The notes below the pieces were generated by a model, which was given only the letters and a program-made list of their open reading frames with translations, ran no database searches and had not been told where the DNA came from. This document shows, one piece after another, positions 31,256-42,851 of a DNA stretch of 64,000 nucleotides. Made by a program: the position numbers and the translations under genes. Source of the DNA: Corallium rubrum. Its lineage: Eukaryota > Cnidaria > Anthozoa > Scleralcyonacea > Coralliidae. Numbering within the stretch: the first letter of the stretch is position 1; each line of letters opens with the position of its first letter. The stretch lies in contig OZ036007.1 of NCBI GenBank assembly GCA_964035015.1, positions 4,223,997 through 4,287,996 on the forward strand. Reading direction: 5' to 3'.

Positions 31256-33189
31256 TCGCAAGATCGCGTGACGATCCTTGAGGTGACGATCCTTCATTTC
31301 TGACCCTCTACTATTCTTTATACCCTCAATCCTAGAGTTTGGAGCCCAAATCCGAGTTAAAGTTTGAGTTATCTATATAGTGTGTCAGGTTATGCAGCTG
31401 CAAAGGATTGGAACTCTTTGCCTTCGGAATTAATAAGAGAACTTACATCTATCTGAATATCTCTAGTAAATAAACGTAGTATTTTCATCAGTGATATTAG
31501 AAACTGACAAAACTCATATTTGTAGTTTATAAATTTTCTATAACTCAATAATAGAAATTAACTTTATATATATATGTAATATGTATGTCATGTAGTAGAA
31601 TTTCCAAAAGTCCTTTCCACTCCTCCTCCTTGGACTTGCGCGCGCGGTTTGTGGGTTTCGTAAGTTGTCGTAGCTCAGTTGCAGTCATGTAGTTGTAGTT
31701 AGTGTCACGTTTGTATCCTGTATACCAAAGCTGGTATTGATGTTGTTGATCAAATAAATAAAAAAATTATCTATAATTAAGCACTGTTCTCCTGTTAATA
31801 CCAACATTTATGCTGATAGGATCTTCAACAGTTTATAGTCAGTTTCAGCTTGCTTTTGAAATTCGTTTGTCAACATTCGTTGGAAGGTTGGGAACTTGGT
31901 ATGGAAGTTCGCGAAGTTCGTTGTGAAGTTTGTCGTGAAGTTCGAATTTAATAAGCTTTGAATTGAATTCCTTTGGTAAAATCACGGGGAAGAAGATTAT
32001 TTGTTGTATAGAATATAATAATAGATACTTGGTTAAGCAGAAACAAATTGCCGACTTAAATTTGTATCTACCTCGCAACGTAGTTCGGAATGTTCATTTC
32101 AATTATACGTATCGGATTTCAAAAGCAAGCTGAAACGGACTATAAATCAAGATTTTATTATATCACCAGGAAGGGCGAATCATAGAGTTTGGAGCCCAAA
32201 TACGAGTTAAAGTTTGAGTTCTCTATAGTGTGTCAGGTTAGCAGATAAGCTACTGAAGCGGAAAACAAGATAGTGGGTCAGATTAGCTGTATATATAGCT
32301 ATGCATGTAGGCGCGGCGAATATGCTAATACTAATAGGTCAGGTATAAAAGACTTGGTTATTGCCTCGTATCTTTGCACCTGATAAAACACTCCTGCTCG
32401 TTTATTAAACTGCATACTTCAGAAAAAAGAAAGATTCGGTATCTGTTGCGAGGAATTCTTCTGAAGGAACCGCCGTGAACTAGAACTAGAAATTCTACTT
32501 ATTAAAAAGTAAAACAAAAACTTCGCCAGCAACACTTACATATAATCTGAAGTCCCAGGATAAGCACTGTCATCGTCGACTACATTTTTACACTCCGCAA
32601 TGGAATTTACTTGAAACTAGAAACGGTGATGATCCAATCAAAGCCGTGATTGTCTCTTTAATAGCTGCATGGATCATTTCCTTGGTGCATGTACAAAAAT
32701 TTTACTATTTTAGGTTAAGTTGGTTCATTTGACTTTCTAGTCTTTCTTGACTGTCAGACTGGTTTGTAACCGCACCAAGCCGGTCCAAAGCTTAGCCACT
32801 GTATAGAATAGCCTTATCTTTGCCCTTGGCCAGTGCTTTTGTGAGTTAAGTACCCTCTCAGAATCTACAGGAACAACAACATTTTGTAAATTCTTGTCGA
32901 AAGTGATTTCCTCAAGACGTTATTTTTTTTAAAAACATTTCTGTCTCTTAGTAGTTGCTCAAGAGGTTCGTTTTTAAAGCATTTGAAGTTTTCAAAGTAA
33001 CTTGAAGCTGGTAGTGTTTTATCCTAACATAACATGATCTAATTCAGCCTTGTAGTTTTAAATGTTTTACAGTCAAAATGGAAATACCTTCCCACTTCTG
33101 TAGTTTGTTGTGTATTACTGTATTTCTGTGGCCGCTACTGAAGTGCATGCAATTTTTTTTGTCAAAAAATGTGAATAAAAAGAGGATAT
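31256..33189. other. Non-coding: direct and inverted repeats, possible LTR-like stretch
   Basis: tagagtttggagcccaaat, gagttaaagtttgagtt and tgtgtcaggtta occur directly repeated at about 31336 and 32184. Between them the inverted pair tttcagcttgcttttgaaat (31846) / its complement (32117) encloses 270 bases. At 32341-32400 a tataaaag box is followed by gcctcgt and a run to cgtttatt, loosely like an LTR promoter; no primer binding site or coding region was found. The stretch at 31766-31832 matches 61712-61776 inverted (LINE 3' end). No gene seen. Confidence 0.4.
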
Positions 33190-33322
33190 TACATGGCCGT
33201 GCGGAGATACGAATTTTATTTTCGAGTGTTGTCAATATCTTTCACGAGTGAGCGAAGCGAACGAGTGAGAGATATAAACAACACGAGAAAATAAAATTCG
33301 TATCTCCGCACGGCCATATTGT
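33190..33322. repeat. Foldback with a CTCG..CGAG-type apex
   Basis: The arms ggccgtgcggagatacgaat and its complement enclose ttttcgagtgttgt / acaacacgagaaaa and the apex gagcgaagcgaacgag. Confidence 0.75.
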
Positions 33323-33323
33323 T

Positions 33324-33477
33324 GAAACAACAATCGAAATATGGTATAGTAGGTTAATACTGCCGAAACAGAGAACGTAAGTGGTCTAACGTTTCGAGCG
33401 AAGGGCCTTCGCTCGAAACGTTAGACCACTTACGTTCTCTGTTTCGGCAGTATTAACCTACTATACCATATAATATT
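33324..33477. mobile_element. H1 hairpin element, near-perfect palindrome
   Basis: gaaacaacaatcgaaatatgg, tactgccgaaacagagaacg and gtggtctaacgtttcgagcg are mirrored to 33477 with the centre gaagggccttc. It immediately abuts the preceding foldback. Confidence 0.75.
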
Positions 33478-34343
33478 CTGTTTATTATATTGATATCGAT
33501 AAACTATAAAAAATATACCGTAAAATGGAGCAAAGGTTATATAACACTTCTATTTGCAAAATACTCAACAAATTACAACATATAAGCCATAAGTTTTGAA
33601 AGCATTTTTCACAAGAATTTCCGTAGTTTGTAGAACAAAGCGTAGCACAGGTAAGTAATCTAGAATGAATACAATTTTGTTTACGCTAATAAAGAGTTAC
33701 GAAGCGGATTTCTTAGTGCTGACGCCATCGATATCTTCACATGTGAAGATATCATTTATATCTTCACTTGTGGAGATATCACTTTTCGCAACAAAAGAAA
33801 ACCTGGTATTTCATTGATATCTATATAATAAAAAAGTATAATTTAACTTTCATCGAATTTAATCATAATATGGTCCCATGCAAACATAATTTTATTTTGT
33901 ACACAAACTCAGTGCACTACTGCAGGCTTGGTTCTGATGTATTACAGCTAAAATATTATTAAACTTTACTCTTTTGTGCAATCTGACTAATATTTGTCAA
34001 GAATACAAGATGGTGGTATAGTCACTGAAGACTATTTTATTACATATATATTATTGTTGCCATGGAAATGGTCAGGTGACCTTAAAACATGGTGACTAAT
34101 ACAGCAATCTTTGAGAACTTTGCATAAATGGTCAAGGTTCACTTATTTATCTCAATCTACTCTAAATTGATAGAATTTTTCAACTTTATATTTAACATGA
34201 ATCCTTAAAAATCTTTTGGAGTAATTTGATTGTAAAGATACACGTTTGATGTATTCTAATTAAAGACCTTTATTATGAATGAATATCTTTGATCAAAATA
34301 TTTGGGTAATTCCTCGGGCAGAGGAGAAACAATAGACACTTAA
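33478..34343. other. AT-rich non-coding region
   Basis: A short palindrome gatatcttcacatgtgaagatatc lies at about 33731-33754. The 64-residue ORF across 33768-33962 has no features. No gene is supported. Confidence 0.4.
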
Positions 34344-34347
34344 TTAA

Positions 34348-34795
34348 AAGACATTGGCAATAAAAGTGAAGTTTGTCAAATTTGAAGGACCTCGTAAAAT
34401 TGTAATAGAAGATCTTTTACAACTTTTTTGAATCTTTCTTGGTTTTTAAAATATTTCAGTTTGTTTGATATGTAAATTAGATGATCTCTGACATCAGGAG
34501 CAGGGTACAGTATTTTCATACATTACAAAATCACTTACACCTCTATGATTGCTCAACATAAAATGTTTAGTGTCACAAGGCGTTTTTATGTGCACAGTTT
34601 CAAGTTATTTTGTAAACAAACTTAGAAATATAACTGATTTTGCTAGCTGTGAAAATACTGTACCCTGCTCCTGACGTCAGAGACCATCTAATTTACAAAT
34701 CAAACAAACTGGAATATCTTGAAAACGAAGAAAGATACAAAAACGTACGAGTTCTTTCAAATTTGACAAACTTCATTTTTATTGCCAATGTCCTT
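34348..34795. mobile_element. TTAA-flanked long foldback (448 bp)
   Basis: Arms of about 180 bp begin aagacattggcaataaaa and mirror ...attgccaatgtcctt. Shared inner marks are tgacgtcaggagcagggtac and tgtaaattagatgatc. TTAA occurs at 34344-34347 and 34796-34799. One arm alone is found at 10861-10920. Confidence 0.8.
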
Positions 34796-34799
34796 TTAA

Positions 34800-35476
34800 G
34801 ATTTCGACTTCTAATCCCAACCAAAAATCAAATATAAGCTTACCAACCTTTATCATACCCAGAACACCAACCCTAACCTTAAAAAAGTAAATATCCAGTG
34901 TCCACTCAAAACGAGCTTAAGAAAATTGAGAAATTCTTTGTCTTCAAACAACCAAAGATTTTGAGGAGTCGAACTGAAAAATGTTTTGAGTTTGTTTTAA
35001 CATTAACGTCACTAGACGTCTGTTATGCGTGCATTCTAGTCAGAATATTAATATTTGAGATTAGTTGAACTGATTTGGACATAAAAGATGTACAAAATAT
35101 CTTGATAAGCATTTCAACAAAAGCAATGACTAGGTAATGAAATCATTTTTCTAGTACAGAGAACTTCAGACTTTAGAGTTTATTATAGGTTAATATACCT
35201 TAGCTTATGCATTAAAAAAGGCTAATACCTGAGCAAAATCTCTTACTGAAGGTCTTCTTATTAACTTCAAAGATGGTATGGTACTCACCATTAATATACA
35301 AAAACAGAAAAGTGACTCGAAAATACCCATAAATTTCTTGTTCTTGCTCATTCTTCTTGCTCATTATTTTCCCGCCATTTTGAATTTATAATTTGAGTAT
35401 TTGACCAACGTATTGACATTGTTCCCAGTCTTTTGGCGGCCAAGGTTACGCGCGGCATTTTCAATTTCGCACGCAA
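34800..35476. other. Non-coding spacer
   Basis: No gene, tRNA or strong repeat recognised. The sequence is AT-rich with short A runs. Confidence 0.4.
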
Positions 35477-35737
35477 TTTACAGTTGATTTCACATTACTT
35501 TACCGCCGTGTGTTGCGAAGTTCGTTGGGAAGTTCAGATATTCGTTCGGAAGTTCGGAATTACGTTGCCAAGGTTGAAAAATTATCCAATCAGAATGGGT
35601 TTTGATCCAAAGCTCGCAATTTGATTGGATGATTTTCAACCTTGGCAACGTAATTCTGAACTTCTGAACGAATATCTGAACTTCCCAACGAACTTCGCAA
35701 CACATGGCGGTAAAGTAATGTGAAATCAACTGTAAAA
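35477..35737. mobile_element. Foldback MITE (about 260 bp)
   Basis: The arms tttacagttgatttcacatt and gcgaagttcgttgggaagtt are mirrored on the right. The arms themselves contain a gaagttcgg-type internal repetition also seen at 31880-31940. The near-identical ORFs on both strands are palindrome shadows. Confidence 0.8.
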
Positions 35738-36039
35738 CTTACGCTCATGTTGTATTTAAATAAGTTTTTATTTGCAGATGGTTACTATATTATAGCTCTA
35801 TTAGGCTAAATTCTCGCTGTATTAGGCGAGAGTTTGTCTCGTGAATTCAATAATAAATAATAATATTCGGCTTTATGAAGTTCAAGGTTATTAACCAGTA
35901 GGGAATCAGTCACGTCTAATGCCATAAGGCATTGATATCTATATTGTAGGCGTAATCTAGTATTGTTTTTGTATTTATTATTTTCTGAGCTTTTGTCATA
36001 GTCGATAGAGATATAAACGCCTAATGACCAGTAATTTTA

Positions 36040-36990
36040 TGTTGAACCGTATTTACCATACCTTACACCGTGAATGCACATCCTTTGTTTTAGGTTTATT
36101 AATATTTAAATAACACGCAATAGCAACGTTTCAGTTCAATCATTCAACCTTACCGGATAATTCAATGTTCATTACAGTGTTACAGTGTGTATCAAAAAAA
36201 CCTGAACCCTTAGAAAACAACCTATTGTAGTAGTTTGAAAGCCCTAAGCACTTCGCTGAACCCACAGATGCGTAAAACACACGGTCTTATACACCTGGGA
36301 AATTAAGATAACTTGAAGTGTATGCATGGTGAAAGTATTTAAAAGCTTTTTCTCTTCCTGTTTAACTTATGTGCTGATTATTTTTTTACGCAGCGCTTTT
36401 AGGGCTTTCAAACTACTACAATAGGTTGTTTTCTAAGGGTTCAGTTTTTTTTATACACACTGTATACTAAAATACAACGGGTTCAGTGCCCGTGCACAAA
36501 AATGCATAAAGGCGAACAAAAAGATATAACAAAGACTTTAGCTGATTTTCCAGACAATAGTTTGAATGACTATGCTTTTGCTAAGGTTCAACTTAAAACA
36601 AAACAAGTTCAATTTGAACTATCAACAATGCTTCTTCCGTAAGACTATTTACAAATATAATTATAAAAATATATATACCGTATGCTTGTAAATAAACAAT
36701 GTAAAAGACGTCAACATTTAGAGAGCTGTAAAACCATAGCCTTCAAATATGGTCTTTGTTCCATCTTTTTGTTCGCCTTAATGTATTTTTGAATTTTTGT
36801 GCACGGTGCACGGTCACTGAACGCATTGTATTTTACTATAATGAACGAATTATCCAATAGCAACGTTTCAGTTCAATCCGGGACTCAACCTTGCTATTTA
36901 AATATTAATAAACCTAAAACAGTGTAAGGTACGGTTCAACATAAAATCAATTGCTCATTATAGGCGCTTTGAAGTTTGCCGAGTTTCTAG
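36040..36990. mobile_element. Composite: larger inverted element containing a 285-bp foldback
   Basis: The outer inverted sequence (gttgaaccgta, cttacaccg, tttaggtttattaatattta, caacgtttcagttcaatc) at 36040-36155 is mirrored at 36845-36965. It is related to the element at 39383-39679. Nested inside, 36180-36464 has terminal repeats tacagtgtgtatcaaaaaaa and cctgaacccttagaaaac. No ORF. Confidence 0.65.
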
Positions 36991-38027
36991 ACCATATCTG
37001 ATCTATTGTCTCTATTGACCATGATGGAATTAAAAAAAGTCTAAATAATGTTAAAGTTAATATAACGATCGTTTTATAAATTTATTTTAGTAGTTGATGC
37101 CATATCTAAGTTAAATTAACTTGTGATAGTATTTATAACTTATTCTTGGGAGTGTCCTACTCTGATCTCAAGTCTTATGCATTTTACTCTGGCTAACACC
37201 AGACGATTTTATACTCGTCACAGTGAAAATCCATCGACGGGAAAATGTACTAGGAACAAGTTAAAAAATTTGTTTAAAGCATTCTTATATAAATGATAAG
37301 TTCTTATGTTGACTCCATTAGACGAGATTCTCGCTGTGTTACAGTCGAGACTGTCTAATTATTCTTGGTTTTGTTAAGTTCAAGGTGACCTTCCAGAATA
37401 TCCCCATACTACAAAACCAGTCACGTATTATAAGGCTTTTTAATTGACTCTTTTACACACCCTGTCTCGCCCTTGTCAACATCCATGGTTTGCAAGGCAT
37501 AGCATGCAGGGGGAGGCATTCTCAATATTACCGCATATATAGGAATCGACGGGGGGGTTGTCAGTCTGCGAGCAGAACCTCCTGTATCTTCCGAGGGAAA
37601 GGAAGGAAGTAGAGGGCGAGTAAAGTCCCGCGAGTCGAGATAAGGCTGGAAATCGAGCCTAGGAAGGAAGGTTCTCTCGAAATTGTGTATTCTTTGAAGT
37701 CGCCGTTTTGGACTAGACAAACGAGTTTTACTCCTGCTTTTGGGTTTCGTCTGCGAAATGCAGACTGCTTTCCTTATATATAAAGACAAAAGATCACACT
37801 TTAGCTATGCTCAAGGTGTGAACTACTACAATATGCTTGACGTTTTTAGGAGAAATATTCTTTTAGCCCACTTGAACTTAGTTTTAGTGCGAGACTAAGA
37901 CTATATGAGTCTAGAGGCTCTGCATATAATTAAACTTACTACTATATACGGGTGTGTTGTAAAACATTCGGATTGCAGGTTGTATTTTGCACCTGCAAAT
38001 GTACGAGTATGAACTCGGCCAGATCCG
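36991..38027. other. Non-coding; unsupported minus ORF 37421-37789
   Basis: A 122-residue minus-strand frame (basic, Pro/Ser/Arg-rich) lies at 37421-37789. It shows no domain or splice context, so it is noted but not called. A ttttactctggctaacaccagacg motif at about 37184 is the inverse of the 49262/49440 repeat. Confidence 0.3.
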
Positions 38028-38240
38028 GATAGGATAGAATAGAATAGAATAGAATAGAATAGAATAGAGTAGAGTAGAGTAGAGTAGAGTAGAGTAGAGT
38101 AGAGTAGAGTAGAGTAGAGTAGAGTAGAGTAGAGTAGAGTAGAGTAGAGTAGAGTAGAGTAGAGTAGAGTAGAGTAGAGTAGAGTAGAGTAGAGTAGAGT
38201 AGAGTAGAGTAGAGTAGAGTAGAATAGAATAGAATAGAAA
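38028..38240. repeat. (TAGAR)n pentanucleotide microsatellite
   Basis: About 40 units. The core is agtag repeated, with taga-a variants confined to both ends, so the array has a homogenised centre and older edges. At 38246-38330 it continues into (ACGCA)n, (CCA)n and (ACAAT)n. Overlapping YSTLL-repeat ORFs are artefacts. Confidence 0.95.
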
Positions 38241-38330
38241 ACAACGCAACGCAACGCAACGCAACACCACTCCAGCACCACCACCACCACCACCACCACC
38301 AACACAACACAATACAATACAATGAAATAC

Positions 38331-39382
38331 ACTTCGTCCTCGTAAAAAAAGGATTTACACACTTTGGTTTTGAAGGTGACAAAAAGCAGACTGACGAAAT
38401 ACAAGTGATAAATTGTTCTAAAGTCGAACAATGCGATTAAACTAGTCTTGCAACAATGATGTACGAAAACGATGAACCGGATTAAAATTTACATTATATA
38501 TATATATGTATAAAGATGGAAACACAACGGCTTAGCTGGAGGTCGTATAGAACCGTTTATATATTTATAAACAAAACATAGCCGGTCACGGCATTCTAGT
38601 TGGTACGAAACTGGAATTGAAGTAAGTTCGGGGAAATTAGGCGCGAGCCCAGAGTAAAATTATGTACTTTACTATCTAACACTAGCTTTTACCCGTCAAG
38701 GTGGGCCACTCGTAAAAACGTGTCTTTCATAGAGTTGTACAAGTTTACCACGCAGACCTCAATTCTGACGCGTGCGTGAAAGATGCAACTTTTAATCTGA
38801 TCGTATTTTATCAAAGTACAGTACATCCCTGTCCAAGTGTGCATGTTTGCATTATCAGCATTCTATATGCACGATAAAATATGTTTTCGCCCACTGTTTT
38901 TGATGCAGGGTGCCTTTCCCAGATTTGGATTTCCAGCCAGAATATCTGAGTATCAATTTCGAAGATATACAAGGACACAGCAGGCCTGTGGAGATAATAA
39001 AACTCGAAAATCCGCGGTTTAGAACATAGAGAAACAAATATGACTCTTCCCACTCTATACTTTGTAAAGAAGCTTCTGGAACTTTTCCATGCTTAGACAA
39101 TTAGTTCGTACAGTTTCTAGTGTATTCATAATTCATTTCCACTAATAGTTTAGAGTTCTTAAAATGTTCAACTGATGGACCGAGAAACCTAATTTAGATT
39201 TGCTCAAAAAATCTCAGGTCTTTTTAAACGTAGCTGCTAAGTTTTCAACAGACTTCACTTGGGCATATAAGTATGTATAGATTATTTTGAGGTCACGGGG
39301 GGACATGTTGTGCGGGGGATATAAGACGGGAAGATTAGAGGAGACTATTATGGCGAGGAATGATAGAGGGGAATATTAGAAC
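38331..39382. other. Non-coding spacer
   Basis: No gene recognised. The minus-strand ORFs at 38811-39100 lack domain or splice support. gaggggaatatta occurs at 39367 and twice near 39690. Confidence 0.35.
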
Positions 39383-39679
39383 ATAGTCAATCGAGATATG
39401 GTCTGGAAAGTCAGCTAAAGTCTTTGGTCTATCTTTTTGTTCGCCTTTATGCATTTTTGTGCACGGTGCACGGTCACTGAACACATTGTATTTTAGTATA
39501 ATGAACGAATTGTCCAATAGCAACGTTTCAGTTCAATCGCTCAACCGTGCTATTTAAATATTAATAAACCTAAAACAAAGGATGTGCACGGTGTAAGGTA
39601 CGGTTCAACATAAAATCCCAGCTCATTATAGGCGCTTTGAAGTTTGCTGAGTTTCCAGACCATATCTCGATTGACTATG
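39383..39679. mobile_element. hAT-like MITE with 8-bp target duplication (297 bp)
   Basis: Terminal inverted repeats atagtcaatcgagatatggt and ctggaaa face each other. The flanks carry attagaac at 39375-39382 and 39680-39687. An 8-bp duplication fits hAT elements; this class call is inference. The interior matches the composite at 36040-36990. Confidence 0.85.
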
Positions 39680-39799
39680 ATTAGAACCGTAGAGGGGAAT
39701 ATTAGAGGGGAATAATTAATCTATTGTTTTGCCAGGGGCTATTGAATATATTCCCCTAAAAGACCAAAGGAAACCGAGGCATGTGAAAAATAAAGCTAA

Positions 39800-39897
39800 A
39801 TATTCTTTTATGTGCATCTAAACGAGCCTTTGAATTGCAGACACACAAACGAGGCCAGAAAGGCTTATTAAGATGCACATAAAAGGATATTCAAATT
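39800..39897. repeat. Short foldback related to family H3 interior
   Basis: attcttttatgtgcatctaa and its complement, with cgaggcc/ggcttatt-type inner pairs. It resembles the inner arms of the 179-bp TA element. Confidence 0.55.
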
Positions 39898-40284
39898 AAT
39901 CGCTATTATGAAAGTGGTGTCTAATATTGAAAATAACTTCACTATATATTCAGACATGCACTGACGTAGATAGATACTTTGGTCGACAAACAAAAAAGAT
40001 GTTAGGTTCTCAAAAGGACCGGATATATATAATGATATTAAAAAAGAGAAATGAAAGAACTTTAGATGTTAAAATATATTCAAGTATGAATGTGTACTTA
40101 TGAAGTTCTATATGGACACAAACAAGAAATCTGCTAAGTTTCCCCAAAAAATGAATATATAATATTTGAAAGAGATACGAGCCAAAGACGTCTTTTATCA
40201 ATGAAGGAGTGATATTAAAAAACAGAGTGCTGGGTATGGGCAGAGTGACATAATGTATAATTTGGTGAACTGGTGAGATTTTAA

Positions 40285-40768
40285 GCCGGTTTCCACTAGC
40301 GAATTTTGTCGCGCGAAGCGACCTTTCCCATTTGTCTTATGAGCTCTCGAGTGGAACTAATTAGAAATCTATTCCAACCTATTCAAGTTTAACAATACTG
40401 AGGAATTCGCTTCACGCGACAAAATTCGCCTAGTGGAAAACCGGCTTAAAGCCGGTTCTCCACTAGGCGAATTTGTTCGCGCGAAGCGAATTCTTCGGCA
40501 ATATGATTGGAAGTAAGAAAATTGGCGCGAAAACTAGCAGCACCAACCAATTACATTGCATGAACGTATTTCGATTCGATTCGTGCGAACAAATTCGCCT
40601 AGTGGAGAACCGGCTTTAAAGCCGGTTTTCCACTAGGCGATTTTTTTCGCGCGAAGTGACTTTCTTTTGTTCGAATTCATTAGACTTCTGATTAGTTCCA
40701 GCTCAGAGCACATGAGACAAAAGAAAAAGTCGCTTCGCGCGAAAAAAGTCTAGTGGAAAACCGGCTTA
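40285..40768. mobile_element. Chain of three head-to-tail TTAA foldback MITEs
   Basis: Units lie at 40285-40445, 40450-40615 and 40620-40768. Each has gccggtt(t/c)tccactag at one end and its complement at the other, an inner cgcgcgaag pair, and unrelated centres. Boundaries are single TTAA sites at 40281-40284, 40446-40449, 40616-40619 and 40769-40772. No ORF. Confidence 0.9.
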
Positions 40769-40772
40769 TTAA

Positions 40773-42385
40773 GAGAACGAAATACGGACGTTACGAGTCA
40801 AAGGCAAAGACGTCTTTTATCAGATTAAATCATGAGTAATATAAAGGTTAGTAGATATAGTTCTGCGTATATATGATAGAGTGCGGTTACGAATTTGGTA
40901 AACTGCTGAGATTTTAGAGAACGAAATACTGACATCACGAGGCAAAGCCCTTGAACAGAGTAAACAAGGACAGCTTGAAGATGTGTTGTTTCTTCAGGCA
41001 CTTTCACTGCATGGTTTTCGCTGTTATGCGCGTGGTACAATTTGACTTGCGGTCGCGCTGTGTACACACAGAGCTTTCATCAGCATACATTAGTATCAGG
41101 CCATGTAATCCTGGCCACCTTGTTTTCACAGACCCAGCCAGATAAGGCCAATCTCTTGTTTGTATTACTGTGCCGTCAATTAACTTTCTTGGCAAATGAC
41201 CTTGACGAACAATGGGCAAAATTAAAAACAAACCAGTGTTTTTACACGCACCGGGATGAAATTATGAAATTATGATAAATAACAGTTATCAATTAAGGCC
41301 GATTCCACGACTGGGACGCTGCCTTTAAACACTCATATTCGCACTCTCCTTTTTCTTCCCATGTTTATTTTCAAAAGGTTTAAACAAACATTCCATAAAT
41401 ACTTTTTTACCGACAAAAAAACTGGTGCGTTGCGTCGTGTCGGCAAGGTTTTAGCACGGGTTTATCTTTGGCGTTTCAAAAATACTATAGCGGTATAAAC
41501 TCTGAAAGAACTAGGACACCTTTGATATAGATGAAGCTATCTTGAACTGCAACCATTTTTTCAGTTCATCTGTTAAATCACTCATGCGTCAACAAACAGT
41601 GCCGAAAATGTCGTGGCTCTGATGTCGTAGAAAAATAGACTTTTGTTTGAGTTCGTGCCGTGGGGTGTTGACATTGCGTATAAACGTCCAAGTCTTTATC
41701 GTACGAAAGATCATTGTAATGTTTGCTGATGACAATAGCTGTAAATCTTCAGGGTACAAAGGCGTGTACGTCTCTGCTTATTTTCACTAAATAAAGCGAC
41801 TAAAATCAATGTTTATTTGTACACGTTTTGCTTTGGATGTCTTTCACTAAAAGCCGCCTACGATAATTTTCATAACTCGTTCGTAAACACTGTAATCTTG
41901 CGACAACAAAAAGTCGGATAGATTCGTAGATTGAGTAAGTAGATTTTGCCCACCTCAAGTCCATGAACTTGGGAACCACGAATAGCGCATGCTGTTAGGG
42001 CAACCGCCTCTCACAACTGTGATCCGAAAATAGTCGGCTGAGATTGGGTTAGTAGTGGATGGGTGTGGCCTCGATTTCCAGCCTTAATATTCCGTGACGA
42101 TCTGGTAACAACCCCCGTCGGTTGTTTCTCGGCTTGAGATTGATCTCAAAAAATATTGATCGAGCAACTGTCGTTTGGATAATGAAGTCAGAATCCGCCA
42201 TTACTAAGGGACCAACTGCATGTGTAAAATGTCGTTACGGTGTTTGTTTGTTCTCGTTCTTTTTTTTCGTGTCTATTCGTTTCTGTTTGGTGCATGTTTC
42301 ATGCTGTTTCTGAGCGAAAGAACGTCTGTTTCTCGGGCTACTGGAGCTTCGAAAACACCAGTGTTTCGGCGGCTTAAAGTGATTT
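40773..42385. other. Non-coding spacer
   Basis: No supported gene. Short ORFs at 40951-41275 overlap on both strands without features. A tRNA-like or repeat-derived stretch (gaatagcgcatgctgttagg, cgcctctcacaactgtgatcc) lies near 41980-42030. Confidence 0.35.
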
Positions 42386-42851
42386 TCTGATGAAAATATT
42401 GTTGGCAATGTTTTTGCATAGTCCTAGAGATGTTATGGTAGTTGGTAATCGTGCGAAGTTTCATTTCAAAATTCGTTGAAGAAAAGGTGATGTTTTACGT
42501 GTAAAGTTTGTATTTTCGCCATTAGAGTGGCCGAGCTTGAGAAGAATGAGTCGAGGAAGCTCATGACGTCACAGACTCAATAACAACAATGACCCTTTTG
42601 TTGACAACAACAATGACCTTTTGTTTTTATTGAGTCTACGACGTCATATATAAATTTCCTCAACCCATTCTTCTCAAACACGCTCAATTTAATGGCGGCG
42701 CTCCGAAATACAAACTTCGCACATATAATATAATATAATACAACTTTGTTTTGGGAATTTCGAAATGAAAGTTTGCACAATTATCAAGTACCATAATATC
42801 TTTAGGACTATGCAGAAACATTACCGACAATATTTTAATCAGAAAACTACT
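42386..42851. mobile_element. Long foldback (about 465 bp)
   Basis: tttctgatgaaaatattgtt, ggcaatgtttttgcatagtc and gaagtttcatttc on the left mirror gaaatgaaagtttgc, ggactatgcagaaacatta and aatattttaatcagaaa on the right. The centre has aacaacaatgacc repeated twice and a gacgtcat motif on each side. Confidence 0.8.

Noticed and set aside
35433-35729. Two nearly identical proteins on opposite strands
   Set aside because: Products of a palindromic MITE, not genes.
37901-38431. YSTLL-repeat and Trp-rich ORFs
   Set aside because: Pentanucleotide repeat read in three frames.
42389-42420. Additional hammerhead from a ctgatga match
   Set aside because: No GAAA after a paired stem at suitable spacing; the match is part of a foldback arm.
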